64,000 nt of DNA from Ilyonectria destructans (GCA_020740775.1 JAHEWK010000016.1:1178001-1242000), one strand, 5' to 3'; positions 46,051 through 58,943 are shown, numbered from the stretch's first letter. Program-made: numbers and translations. The notes: generated by a model not told the origin, from the sequence alone.

Positions 46051-46848
46051 CAGCTTCCTCAGACTCTATATAAGCTAACTACTTCAATTTAAGCCTAATC
46101 TCTTTGAAATTTCAATCCTATAATATTTTATTATTAGTCTCAATATGCCCCAAATTTCAGATAAATCCCGCCAAGCTGCAGCTTGTGCGGCCTGCGTCTA
46201 TCTGACCGGTGAGGCAGTTATATAGACGACTTAAGGGAGCCCTATACTTTCTTATAAGAGGACTAATATTAAAATTGCTGCCTACTACTATATTAATATA
46301 TCTCTCGTAAAGAAATATATATTGTTATTAAAAGCGGGAAAAGCTCTTTCTTCTGGTAAGAAAGGTAGCTAGCTGCTAGCTCTTATAGTAGCAGAGAAAT
46401 AAGCTTTAGTTATTTTTATTCGGACTATTAAAAAGAGTATATTTACAGTTATAGAGCCTACTATCTATAACTATACTAGCTTTCTATAAAAATACTATAT
46501 TAAAGGTTTTAAAATAGCAGTCTTAAAGATATAAATCTAGCAGTTTAAAAAGTATTATCTAAAGCTATAGTATAAGACTCTAAAGATTAAGAAAATTATT
46601 TATACCGATATTAAGCTTAATATCTCAAGACTAAAAGATTAATTTAAGGAATTTAAAGCTATTATAACTAAAAAGATAATTATAAAGTTTAATTTTTAGA
46701 ATTTTAATAAGATTTCTTTTTAAATTAAATAGATTAATAGTAATATAAAGCTCCTTTTAACCTAAATAAAAAGAAAAACTTATATTATTACCTTTTAACT
46801 TAATAATAAGAACTTACTTTTAGCTATAAATTTAATTAATATAGCTAG

Positions 46849-47281
46849 TGTAACAGCTGTACTTATTCTGAACTGTCAGTATAGAGTAGGTACAGATCGT
46901 AGGGTTTAGGTTCTAGTAGGAATTAGAATATTATATATAAGTTATAGTGTAATTACTATAGATAGAGTAATACAGTAGAGTAATAGTATTATATCTAGTA
47001 ATATATAGCTGGTACAGTAAGCTAGATAACTAAGTTATATTAATAACTAGTAAGGCTATCTTCTATAAAAGTACTAAATAAGTATACTTATATATTATAG
47101 CTAGGCTGGTGGGCTTACTGGGTGAGAGTAAGTTCGATCTTATAGCTTATTATAGATAAGTAAGTTGGGCATTCTGGCTTACTTATATAGAGTAAGTTTG
47201 GGATCTTAGTATTATATAAAAAAGTGGGTATATTATAGTTCTGCCGGTTATAACTGCCTAATTCCAATTCGGGCTGTAATA
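46849..47281 (-). repeat. LTR, 3' end of the element by its own orientation
   Basis: 433 bp from TGTAACAGC to GGCTGTAATA on the plus strand. On the coding strand the LTR starts TATTACAG (probably TG... before RIP) and ends CTGTTACA. It differs from its partner mostly by transitions. Confidence 0.93.
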
Positions 47282-47298
47282 TAATATCTCCCCCCCTA
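47282..47298 (-). promoter_or_regulatory. Polypurine tract of the gypsy element
   Basis: Directly inside the 3' LTR, the coding strand reads GGGGGGGAGATATTA, a purine run suited to prime plus-strand DNA synthesis. Its place fixes the element's orientation, in agreement with the pol relics. Confidence 0.75.
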
Positions 47299-47763
47299 TT
47301 AGTTATATCCCTATAGCTATCTTTAAGACTATTTCTTCTATATTTATTAGTATATTCCTAACTTACTTCTTTAAATATTCTAATATACTAATAGAATATT
47401 CAGTTAAATTTTAAAGTATCCTTTTAAATTCTATAATATTCTTAAGTTAATAGTAAGTAAACTAATTTAAGCTGCTTCTACTAAGGGTCTTTAGGTTTCT
47501 ATTTCTACTGCTAATATACTGGTTCTAGCTATAGCTATTAAGGAGTTTAGCTTTAAAGTAATATCTTATTTATAATATATTACTAATAGGTATATATATA
47601 AGATACTGAATAGTAGTTTTAAGAAATATAGTTTCTATACCAATAAGAGTTGCCCTTATAATATAATTAATATTCCTCTAAATTTATATAAGTTTTCTTT
47701 TTTCTAATTTATTTTTATATTTTCTTACTAAAATAAGAGTAGTAACTTAAGTTATCTCTAAAG

Positions 47764-48107
47764 TAAAGTACCTTAGTAATAAGAAATTAAGTCTAGAGGA
47801 GGAGTTCCTTAAGAAGCAGGCTGCTCTTCAGGCTATTTAGGCTAAATTTAACTAATCTTTAGATCTTCTGGAATATACTTATTACCAGTATTAATCTTTA
47901 GTTACTAGGGGTTATAAGATAACCTATTATAGTCTTAAATCTTTAGAGGAGTTAGAGTTATTAGAGCAGGTAGAATATAAGGCTACTATTAACCTTCAGT
48001 CTCTAGTTTATACCGATATTATTAACTAGAGTTTTATTAATTTTAATACTTTATTTTCTTTTAGTAGTATTATTAAAAGTCCTTTAGGAGATATTATATA
48101 TAGATAA
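47764..48107 (+). pseudogene. Antisense accessory ORF relic inside the gypsy element
   Basis: Opposite to gag-pol, the plus strand carries a coding-like frame with few RIP stops. It reads KLSLEEEFLKKQAALQAI, then SLDLLEYTYYQY, then SLKSLEELELLEQVEYKATI, then FINFNTLFSFSSII, and ends TAA near 48107. Its helical, Leu/Glu-rich nature with a SLKSLEELE block recalls short proteins found beside some fungal retrotransposons. Position: between integrase and the 3' LTR. Function unknown. Confidence 0.6.
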
Positions 48108-48779
48108 GATTTTTAGCTGGTTTCTACTGGTTATTACTCTTAGGGTAGTTTTTCTATTTAATAAGGTAATATATTTATCTATTAATTTATTTTTTATTAA
48201 GGATTTTCTTAACTTTATATTCTTTAAGTTTTTTAACTTCAGTCTTAAGCTACTTATTAGTATTAATCTAAATAGTATTTTTTACTATCTTAAGAAGTAA
48301 GATATAGAAGATAGAGTGGATTCTAACTTTTAGTAGTAAGTTCAGTTTGTAGTTATTTTTTAATATTTTTTCTATAATTTTAAAGAGTCTAATATATTTA
48401 TAGTTCAGTTTTTTATTTATTTATTTTATTTATAGGTTTTTTATAGATAGATAGACTATATTACCCTTCGAAAAGAATAGTCTCTTTATCTATTTTGGGT
48501 TATAATATTTTTTTATTTAATTTCTAATAAATTTAAGTTCAGTTTTTATTTCTTTATATAAGTTCTTTAGTTATTTAGTTATAAGAATTACTTTTAGATT
48601 AATAGATTCTTCTTAACTAATTCAGTAAGTATTAGTATTAAATCTAAAGTTAGTATAAGCTAGAGTAATCTTTATACTTTTATATTTTGCGGTATTATAG
48701 CTTAATTATACAGTTAGAAGCTTTTTAACTTAGTTATTCTATTTATAATTAATATAGTATTAAAGATATTATTTTAGTA

Positions 48780-49345
48780 TTTAGTTTAATCTTTCTATTT
48801 AGCTATCTACTGAAGGGCGCTAAGCTATAGTAAGTTAGTAGTTTAATTCTATATATAATATTAATACTTACTAAAACTTAGAAGTAAATAGTAGTTCTCT
48901 ATTAGAAAGAATTTCTAAGGGGAGTCTGTATATACTGATAATATTCCTCAGAAAGATATAGGCAAACTATTCTGTATCTATTAATTCCTAGTATAGTATA
49001 AAATAGGAAAATTTTATAAATCTATCTATAATAATAAGAATACTATTATAGAATATATCTATAGCTAGATCTCTAGATAGAGGTAGTTTTATAATAAAAT
49101 CTATAGTAATAAAGTTCTATAGTTACTTAATAACTAGTAGGAGCTATAATTCTCTATATAATTTATAATATTAAGTTATGGTTTTATTATATAAATTATA
49201 TTACTTAATAGTATCTTTAATTATTCTTTTTATCTTAGGAAATTAGTATATTATTCTAACTTATTTAAAGGTTTTATTAACTTCTTAATATCTATATAAG
49301 GGGTATTTATAGACCTTCTTAACTAGCTATAGCTATAATTCTTTA
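48780..49345 (-). pseudogene. Integrase relic of the gypsy element
   Basis: On the minus strand, a stretch near 49,270-49,345 reads like the integrase zinc domain (KELxLxLVKKVYKYPLYRY, with the His positions changed to Tyr by C-to-T). Near 48,893 the catalytic-core pattern ILSNRELLFTSKF appears, followed about 40 codons later by PSVDS and IERLN, the expected end of the DDE core. Many stops. Confidence 0.8.
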
Positions 49346-50679
49346 GGTACTTAAAGCTTCTTATTCTATTCTTCTAGGGGTAGTTTATTATTAAACTTCT
49401 AGATCTGCTGATATAGCAGGTTATTTAGTTATACTATAAGGGTACTTTTAATACTTCTTAATTATTATAGCTTGTAATTTTTATATTGCTATATTTCCTT
49501 ATATTTATATATATATTTATTAATAAGATATTAGGGGTATTTCTTATATATACCTATATAGCTTATATATATATCTATAATATCTCTATAGAAATACTAA
49601 TTAAGCTCCCTTATTAATATCTAGGGGTTTCTATAGTAATTCCCTTTATAGTAGTAGGATATTATATATAGCTATTATAATTTAGTAGGTATAATTTTTC
49701 CGTTATACTACTTAATTTCTTATAGTCTGAAGTGGGTATTATATATTCAGTCTTTAAAGCTTTATTTGGGTTTTATTAGAAGCTTTATTAGTTCTTAGGG
49801 GACTTACTTTCAGGCTATTTTTATAATAAACTTCTACTTAAGGTATCCTTTAGGTATTTTAATAAGAAGTTATTCTCGGGTAATAGTTTTACCAGTATTA
49901 AAGTTGGATTATTAACTAATAGTATCTACTTATCTATTTTTAATTCCTTTAATATAGTGGATAATATAGTTAAATTTAGAAAGATATTCAGTATATCTAA
50001 GCTGTTATCTATTAAGTTGCTAGATTGTAGTAAAATATAAGATATTTTTATAGTCAGTAAATATCTTAATTTGGTATTTACTGCCTAGAAGGTAGTATTA
50101 GAATTTCTTAAATATATTAATAATTATAAGGAACTCTTTATTATAGATAGAGTAATTAAGTTTAGTACTATATATTTTATAAGAGAAGAAGGCAATAGGG
50201 TATAATAGGCTATTATTATCTTATTATTTAATTTGGGCTTCTTATATAAAGTTTAATAAGTTAGTTTTAAGTTTAATTTCTTATTCTAAGTTAAATATTA
50301 CCAGAATAAGTTTACTAAGGATTAGGTTTCTTATAGTATTAAATACTTTTTCTGCAGTAGTATTCTATTGGAATTCTTCTTCTTTTTTAGTAAATTATAT
50401 TAGGGGGGTAGTATAACTGCTAAAATTCTTAAGGAAGTACCTATAGTAATTAATAAAGCCTAAAAAGAATTATACTTCCTTAAGGTTTATAGGTTAGGGC
50501 TAGTTCTTAACTGCTACAATTTTCTTTAGATCTATTTTAATCTAATTATAAGAAATTATATATCTAAGGAATTTAACCTTCAGTATATAGAAGTAGCTTT
50601 TCTTAAGTTTAACTAAAAGTTTTATATTTTAGAGTACTTTTAGTATTATATAGATATATTCTATATATTCTTCTTTAGA

Positions 50680-51060
50680 GTCAGAGAAGATAAGAATATT
50701 ATTCAGGTAGTATATAATAAAAATATTAAAATATTCTTAAAGTATATTATTAATTATTCACTGGAATATTGCCGGTATATTTATAAATCTAAAAGGTATA
50801 ATAAGGTATTTATAGAGTCTAAACTTTATTTAAAATATAGTTTTCTACTTATATTCTTCTTTAATATAGATAAGGTTATATACTCCTTTTAGATTAAGAG
50901 CTATAAATACCTTCTTACTATAGAGTTAATTCTTAAGCTCTATAATAAGAGGTAATAGAGTTCTATTCTTAATTGTAATATTATTTAGCCTTTAGTAGTC
51001 TATAATAAGTCTAAACTTATTATTCTTTTTAGAAATAAATATAATAGGGTATCCTACTAA
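50680..51060 (-). pseudogene. Reverse transcriptase relic of the gypsy element
   Basis: The minus-strand translation shows the Ty3/gypsy RT blocks in order: GYPIIFISKKNNKFRLIIDY, RLNNITIKNRTLLPLI, ALNLKGVYNLIYIKE, IPFRFINIPAIFQ, and the active-site box YLNNILIF, where the usual YxDD aspartates read Asn. Changes and stops fit G-to-A RIP on this strand. Confidence 0.9.
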
Positions 51061-53699
51061 TAACTTAGAAATCCTAATATATTCTTTTTTAAGTATATCT
51101 TTAATATATTCTCTAAGTATTTTAAGCTATATAATATTTAGGTTGAAAATCTAGTAGAATATAGATATTATTCTATCTTTTAGTATAATTTTATAGTTTT
51201 ATTAACTGAATTCTAGTAGTTCTATTTTAAGTTCTTCAGTAAAGAATTTCTAATATACTCTATATTATATTAATATATTCTTAAGTTGCTCTTCTTTAGG
51301 CAGTTTCTTATACTCCTTAAGGTTTTTATTTATCTATATAAACTATTACTTAATATATCTAATAGTTCTTTAGAGCTAGTAGTATTTATCTTTCTGATAT
51401 TTATATTATATTCCCTTTAGGGGTTATAAAATATCTATTATATCTTTACTATTATATTTATTCTTATTGTTAGAAATAGAATATTAAGATCTCTTATTTA
51501 AGTTATTTTTATTATTACTAAAGAGTATATTATTATAGTTAATTTATATTTAGCCAGTCCTCCAGTTTAAATATAGATTGTATTTCTATAACTATAGGTA
51601 CCTAAAGATAATATTATAATATCCTATTAATATAATATTAAAGCTGATTTCTTAGTTTACTTCTTTAATAAAAACCTTAAGGTAATTAACCTTTTAGTTT
51701 ATAATTCCGCTATTATAAGTAAAGGGGCTTTCTTTAAGGTTTATAACTAAATAGGAATTTCTTTTATCCTTCTATAGCAGCTATAGGTTATTAACTACTT
51801 ATAGGTTAATATACTTCCGCTCTACTCCACTATCTACTAATATATTAAGCTATACTTTCTTAACTTAAATCTTTATTTTTAAGGTTCTTTATTTTTCTGT
51901 ATTCTATATTATATATAGAGCCTTACTGAAGGGTATCTTTCCCTTTTTATCTATCTGCTGCTCTTCTATAGATAGTGTAGATTTTTTTCTAATTCTTAAA
52001 GTTATTAGTATTAGACTTAGTTATTTTTATTATCTCCAGTTCTATTATAGAAGTTGAATCCTTCTGTATATATTTATCTGATATATTAGTTGATTTCTTA
52101 TATCTTAATTCTATACTTTAGGCATTTAGGCAGTATACAGGTTATTATATCTCTTACTAAATAAGATTAGGCGGATCTAGTGGGTTCTTTATCTTTACAG
52201 TCTGAGCTTATATCTTTTTATTCTTAATCTTCTATTTTATTTTTCCAGGCTCTATTAAGGCTGCTAGTTTCTCTATAGTTATTAAATTTATAGTTTCTTA
52301 TTATTATATACTTAATATACTGGAACTTATCTTAGATTTCCTACTTATAGTTTTTATAGTCCTCTATATTATACCTTAATACTTTAGTTGTAATATATTA
52401 TATTTTTCTTTTATATTCTATAGTATACTATTTCTATAGTTTTTCTTATTTATATATATAATATTCTTCTATTTTATAGTTACTAAAGGTGGCGCCAGAT
52501 ATTAGATAACTTAATAGAAAGAGGTTTTTTTTATTATCTAGTTATATAACTTCTATTCTGCTATACTATATAGTAATATAGAAGTACTTAAGTTCTTTCT
52601 GTAAGTAGGGTTTCTAGATAGAGTTATTATTTATATATATCGGGTAATAGTTATAGTAATTTTTTTCTTTTTTATATATTTAGCAGGTATAAGTAATATA
52701 TAATACCTATAAGATTTCTTTATATTATTAGTAGTAAATAGAGACTCTAGAGTTATTATCCGGCCTTTCTATTATAGTAATATTTAGGGGGTTATATTCT
52801 AGGTATCTATTATAGATATAAATATAGATAGAGGTATTCTTATTGGAGGCTTATCTTTTATTAGTAAGGTTATTATATATTTCTATAGAGTTTTTCTATA
52901 TATAGGTTCTATATATATCTTCCTCCTAATAGTACTTTTAATTTATCTGGAGGCTTTAGTATAAGTCTTTAGGGTAGCTTGCTTTTTTATAGTAGTATTT
53001 ATTCTCTATTTTGGGGTATTTATCAGCTGGTAAGATAATATCTTTATTATTTACTGAAAGTTCTATTTTTCTTACTTATTATACTTTTCATCTAGTATAG
53101 ACTTAGAGCTTTCCTTCTTCTTTAGTATAAAAGTATTATTATAGCTTATTATTTTTCTTCTATATTCTGGAGATCTTTACTCTATATTTCTATATTATTA
53201 GAGGCAGTATAGCTAGTTTAAGTTATCTATTGGGGATATATATATCTACTTCTACTATAGGCCTTTATATATTCTTATTTTATCGGACTATAGTAATAGT
53301 TCGTAAGAATTATATATTATTAGGTAGTTTTAGGGGGATTCTTTATCTGCTTATAGAGATAGATTTCTATATAGTATTAATTCCCTAGGTTAACTTCTCT
53401 TACTATACTTCTATACTAGCTTATTATTTTAGCAGTTATTCTTTCTGTTATTTTAGAGTCTTATTTTCTATTTTCTTTTTTTAGGTAGTACTATTCTTTA
53501 CTTTAATTTCTTTTTTTATTTTAGTTTTAAGTTTTAATACTGCTTAGAGTGTTATTAAGAGGTACTTATTTAGATACTCTATTTTCCAGTTGCTATTATT
53601 CTGGGCTGCTCTATTAAAGTATCTATTAAATCTACTTTAGGTTATAGTAATAGTTTAAGGTTATATTATATAAATTGCAGTCTGTATATCTTTATCCTT

Positions 53700-54965
53700 A
53701 TTAGTAAAGCGAACTTTATAGTTATCCTCCAGTATAGATTTATATTTCTAGTTGGTTTTAGAGCCTTAATACTTACTTTTAAAATAGCTCTTCTTTTTAT
53801 AATTTTAATACTGGACCTATAAATAGTCCCGCTATATAGTGCCTAATTCTATAGGTCCAGCTGCTATTCTATAGAAGGTATTTTCTTATTGCTTTTTACT
53901 GCTATTAGAGTTATAGTTATTCTTTTTCTTCTAACTATTAGTATTTCCTTTTTTTATTTTTTCTATATATTATTTAAATAGTTAGTTATTAATTATAATA
54001 TACTAATAGGTATATAAGTTAAAGTCTATAGGTAGATTAAGGATTTTATAAATTTTATCTTTTACTTTATTCTTTAATTCTTTATAGAAGCTATTAATTA
54101 TATTTTTATCCATCCAGTTTAGTTTAATAGTAAGATATTAGAACTTTATAAGGTATTTCGATACTGCTTTATATTAGTAGAGCTTACAGATAGAAATAAG
54201 AATATTATACTTCTTATTCTATTCCCTATAGATATTATATAGAAGCTACTTATATACTTTAAAGCTATTAAATAGAGTAGTTATTTCCAGTTTATATTCT
54301 TCTGGCACTTTCTCTATAAAATCTTTAAGGATTAATACTATACTATCTTTAGTATTACCTTTTAGAAGTTCTATAGTATATTATATCTTTAATTAGTTAT
54401 TACTAAAAGCAGTTAGATAGTATATATAGAATAACTTAAGTTCAGTAAGATATTCAGTAAGCTCTTTAAAGCTTCTATTAAACTCTCTTAGCTATTAGAG
54501 CTTAATAGTCTCTCTAATATTATAGAGTCTCAGGATATTCAGTATAACTAAGAATCTATTAGTTTATTTAGCTTATTATACTTATTCTGCCTGGATATTA
54601 GCTAACTTCTAGCTGAGCTTAATAGTTTATTATTCTATTATACTGATAGTAGCCTAAAGTGCAGAGGTATTATTATTTATAGCTATACCTATAGTTTCTA
54701 TCTGCTGGATTATAGCTTTAAATCTAATACTGTAGTGGTTATTAGTAGCCTTATTGAGGTTTACTAAGTTAACTAGGTTGCTGCTAAGTTATTAGTTTTC
54801 TATATAAAGCTGGGTTAGTTTATCTGCAGTATCTTCTTTATTGGATATTTCTTCTATATTTATCTTATTATCTCTATATCTATTCTTAGGGACTTTAGGG
54901 CGTAGAATACTCTTTCTCTTAGATAAGGCAGATATACTTATAGATAGAGTAGCAGGAGCTATTAT
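53700..54965 (-). pseudogene. Gag-region relic of the gypsy element
   Basis: From about 54,962 the minus strand reads APATLSISISALSKRKSILR, then KVPKNRYRDNKINIEEI and DTADKLTQLYIEN, a basic then coiled, gag-like start. I looked for a CCHC zinc knuckle near 53,800 and found only an uncertain Cys/His trace. Placement just after the 5' LTR supports gag. Confidence 0.6.
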
Positions 54966-55019
54966 AACTTACCTAACTTATACTTAATATAGTAATATAC
55001 TGAATAAGAGCTATTAATA

Positions 55020-55452
55020 TATAATAGCTATACTTATTCTGAACTATTAGTATAGAGTAGGTATAGATTGTAGAGTTTAGGTTCTAATAGAAATTAGAAT
55101 ATTATATATAAGTTATAGTATAGTTACTGCAGATAGAGTAATACAGTAAAGTAATAGTATTATATCTAGTAATATATAGCTAGTATAGTAAGCTAGGTAA
55201 TTAAGTTATATTAATAGCTAGTAAGGCTATCTTCTATAAAAGTATTAAATAAGTATACTTATATACTATAGCTAGACTGGTAGACTTACTGAGTAAGAGT
55301 AAGTCTGATTTTATAGCTTATTATAGATAAGTAAGTTAGGTATTCTGGCTTATTTATATAGGGTAAGTTTAGAATCTTAGTATTATATAAAAAAGTGGGT
55401 ATATTATAGTTCTGCCGGTTATAACTGCCTGGTTTTAACTCGGGCTGTAATA
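55020..55452 (-). repeat. LTR, 5' end of the element by its own orientation
   Basis: 433 bp, same length as the partner at 46849. It begins TATAATAGC and ends GGCTGTAATA on the plus strand. It has more C-to-T changes than the other copy in several places. Confidence 0.93.
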
Positions 55453-57261
55453 GCTAGATTAATAATATCTTTTTTTCTTATTTTAATAGTAAAGATATTA
55501 CTAGAAGAATATATTATAGCTAATATTAATAACTAAATAGTCTTAATATATATATCTTCTAGCTTTAATAATATATAATAGGCCTAATAGTAGCTATAGT
55601 ATTTTAATTATTACTTTTTTAATTACAGTAATAATTTTACTAATTTTACTATTAAAATCTAATTTAGCTATAATTTTAACCTTATAAAGAAGATTTAAAA
55701 TATAAAATTAGTATATTCTGCCTCTTAGATAATTAAAAAGTTAGATTCTATTTATTATCTACTTCTAATAGATAGTTTTTCTACTTATAAAAACTCTAAT
55801 TTTATCTAGTATTATTATATATTTAATATTATCTCCTTCTACCTTCCTTCTTATATAAATTATCTTCTTTAACCTCTTAATATTAAAGTCTATTAGTATC
55901 TTAAAAAGAAATAGTAATATACTCTTAATAACTTTCTTATTACCAGCAGTATATAGATATTCCGATTTAACTTTCTTAATCTATAAAATTAGCTATATAG
56001 TATAATATTTAAGATATACTATATTTATATTAAATTTAAAAAGTCCAGCCTTATACCCTTTAATTTAAAGCTTATTTTAAAATCTCTATATTAAGCTGCT
56101 AAAAACCTAAAAGAGCTGCTATTTCTTAAGTACTTATAGAGAGATACTATTACACTCTAAAAGGTAAAGAAAAACCTATATTTAATCCAAGATAAATTAT
56201 ATATCTTAAGCAGCCTAATATAGACTATTATCTTATATATAGAATCTACCTTAAATCTCTCTATTATTATAATATTATTATATTAGAAAATCCTTAGGCT
56301 TTAAAAAGAATAGATTAAACTAAAAGCCCAGTATATATATATAAGGTATTAAATTCAGGTTAATAATAGGGTATATACTGTAGACTAGCTATATTAGAAA
56401 GTTAATACTTACAGTTATAAAGAGCAGGCTGCAGCTACTAGAAAGAAAGACTGACTTTAAGTAGAGCTTTTTTATAATCTTTATAAAAAAGAGGCTGCCT
56501 AAAGCAGTAATAAGGCTGCTAGCTAGCTTTATCTTTAAGGCCGGATAGCTACTATTATAAAAGCAGTCTAAAAGGCAGATAAAAAAGCCTAAATATAGGC
56601 CCTTAGAGAGAAATAGTAACTATTATATAATAATAATACTATTAAGAAGCTATTATAGCAGTAGGCTGATACTAATAACTAATAGCAGTTATATCTCTAT
56701 ATAATATAGCTACTTTTAAATCTCTTAGTAATTCCTACTATAGTTACTTAAAAAAAGAAAAAAAAACTAAATTAGCTAATTAATCTAAAAGCCTTAAGAC
56801 TATTATTAACTATAATTTTATCTTAATAGTCTTATTAATTAAGCTATTAGCTTTACTATAGAAAGAAGTATTAGATAGTAATAATATTAAAATTATTATA
56901 TCTATATAAATTAAATCTATAACCCAATATATTTTTAATATTCAGAATAAACTATTTACTAATAAAATAGCTAAGAAAAATAAGATACAGTTATAGACTG
57001 CAGATTATAGAGGATTTAGCTATAATTAGACTTCTAATTATTATTTAAATAATAAAATTAAACTAGAAATTACAATTAGCAGTATTTAGGTTACTATACT
57101 AAAGTTATAGCAGTAGATATAAAGTCCAAATAGATTAATTAACTATAATACTATCTATATATAAAAATAGCCCAACTTAAGATATATAATAATTCCAATC
57201 TGTAGCTATATAATAATCTATTTACTTTTTTAATTAGCTCTATCCTTAATATTATATTCTA

Positions 57262-57371
57262 TTGTTAAAGTCGGAAAAAGCAGTTATACATACAACACAG
57301 TTACAAGTAATATCACCACCTCTCCAAGGGAGAGGTGGGGGCCTAAGGGACCGCTTAGTCAACCCACTGGG
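57262..57371 (-). repeat. Right terminal inverted repeat of the DNA transposon
   Basis: Mirror of the left end. It is less RIP-mutated than the left end and the interior, so its sequence is probably nearer to the original. The hairpin is CTCTCCAAGGGAGAG. Confidence 0.8.
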
Positions 57372-57373
57372 TA

Positions 57374-58896
57374 CAAGTATTAGTAAAGTAAACATGGGAT
57401 ACAAGAGAGATTGTGATAATTATTGTATCCACTATTCAGGCATATCACTAAAGCTGAAATAGGAATGGAGAGAAAATTATAAAATCCATCTGTGCTCTCT
57501 TTGAAGAAACGGGCTGCGGAGCCACATACGATCAATTGAGTATCAAAATTCATGCGCGTTTGTGTTTGTTTGGACGCCGGGTAAGGAGCAAAAGCTGACG
57601 TGCAGAAGACGCTGTAGTGAATTCTGGAGACCATTATGAGAAGGAAGAAGAAGGCGTGGTCAAACGAACAGCGTTGAGTTTAGAACTATTCTTACTGATG
57701 AACCTCGGCAAGTGAATCAAGTTGGAGTCGAGACTTTGGCCCAACGGTGCGCTAGGCATGGGTCGTTTGGGACTTGATCCAGGACGGGAATCTTTGGGCC
57801 GATGGCTTCGAGAGCGTGACTATCGTGCGTGGCATGGGCTCTTGGGACCCTTATTTCTTTTTGATTATATTTCAATGCAGCTTATTGACATTTTAGGCCT
57901 TGTAGACGCAATTGTTCCAGCGTCGATGGCGAGCGGATGTGTGCCGAACACGAGCTGCGCGCGTCGTGTTGTTGCTCCAACCCACCCACCTTCTGTAAAT
58001 GCTCTAATATGAGCACACGCCCTACAGGATGCAGACCAAGAAACCAGATCCCCGCATCTATTGAAAGGTGGATTCTCGCTTGGATTTCCAGTCTGGGCAG
58101 CTGGGGAATGGGCAGCGGCGCAGTGGAATTGCGCCGGGACGGACGGCAGGGGAACGACAGGGGAACGACAGGGGATCAACAACACAACAGAGATCTCGTA
58201 GCCGCGCTCAGCTCCCTGTGCTGCACCGCATGATACCTGAAGGCTGACGACGCGGCATTGAATCCACGGGGCCGGAAGAGCTGCCTCTTCGGACCTGCAA
58301 AGGCGGCGGTTAACAGGGGCCTCGGCCGGCCAAGTCGATCTTGGATGCGCCATTCATCTTGGAGGATGGACGCCCGATTGAAGTCGGCAGGGTTCCCCTC
58401 TCCCCCTGATCTCTCTCGGCCGCGTCCACTGCGGCCTGTAGTGCATCACCTGAAGCCACGATCGGGACGACAGCTTGATAGCCTCACATCTGCGCCAACA
58501 ACGTGCCGAAAGCTACAGAAACACGTTAAACGCCACCGCAGACGAGCCACGAGCTTGCCAAGCGGGGACCAGCGCATCCTCGCCTGCTGCCAATAGCCCT
58601 GCTCGCCCCGGACGGCCCATCTGCTTGCGTTTGCGGGGAACGCCTTCGGTGATGCAACTAGACCGTCGCGGGCAATGCGCCGGCCATGGGTGCCCCGGAC
58701 ATTATATGGGAGACATCATGTCGTCCGAGATTTGTCGCCTCGTTGGTCCGTAGCGCCCATGTCAATTCCCATGTGCTCCGCGTCGTCATGTCGCCAAGTG
58801 CAAACCTCGTAAAAGCTCCGGGCGCCCCGCGGCCGAGCAGCAGCGATCACTTTTAATTAACGGGTCGCCCGCCTTTTCCTCGTTGACCAGTTCCTC
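57374..58896. other. Intergenic right of the transposon
   Basis: GC rises sharply here, and the sequence becomes ordinary again. Frames are short and unconvincing. No gene supported. Confidence 0.55.
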
Positions 58897-58934
58897 GCCA
58901 AGTCACAGTTCGGCCGCCAAGTCACAGTTCGGCC
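58897..58934. promoter_or_regulatory. 19-bp perfect tandem duplication in the cutinase-like leader
   Basis: GCCAAGTCACAGTTCGGCC occurs twice in direct succession, ending 9 bp before ATG 58944. It must lie in the 5' leader or at the transcription start. A role in translation or regulation is possible, but the duplication may be neutral. Confidence 0.6.
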
Positions 58935-58943
58935 TACGTCAAG

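Larger units (their letters stand above)
46849..55452 (-). mobile_element. Complete Ty3/gypsy LTR retrotransposon, RIP-mutated
   Basis: 8604 bp flanked by GCTAG on both sides (46844-46848 and 55453-55457). It has two 433-bp LTRs in direct repeat. Coding relics lie on the minus strand in the order gag, reverse transcriptase, integrase, which is the Ty3/gypsy order. Transitions and stop codons throughout, with TA strongly favoured, indicate RIP. It inserted into the DNA transposon and is therefore younger than that insertion. Confidence 0.93.
45938..57371 (+). mobile_element. Fot1/pogo-type DNA transposon, RIP-mutated, split by a gypsy element
   Basis: Ends are inverted: CCCGGGGGGCTGACT at the left and, reversed, CCCAGTGGGTTGACT at the right, each next to TA (45936-45937, 57372-57373), the target duplication of the Tc1/mariner-pogo superfamily. 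Similarity of the two ends continues for about 100 bp through a hairpin (CTCTCCCTTGGAGAG) and ATATTACTTRTAAC. Without the nested retrotransposon the element is 2825 bp. Coding relics run on the plus strand. A start-like MPQISDKSRQAAACAACVYL lies at 46145. After the interruption come an IIANINN piece and, near 55,770-55,870, a DSFSTYKNS...FYLPSY pattern that resembles the DDE domain of Fot1-like transposases. Dozens of stops make it dead. Confidence 0.85.

Noticed and set aside
57722..58012. 96-codon frame as a gene
   Set aside because: No domain, weak composition, overlapped by other frames on both strands, next to a transposon edge.
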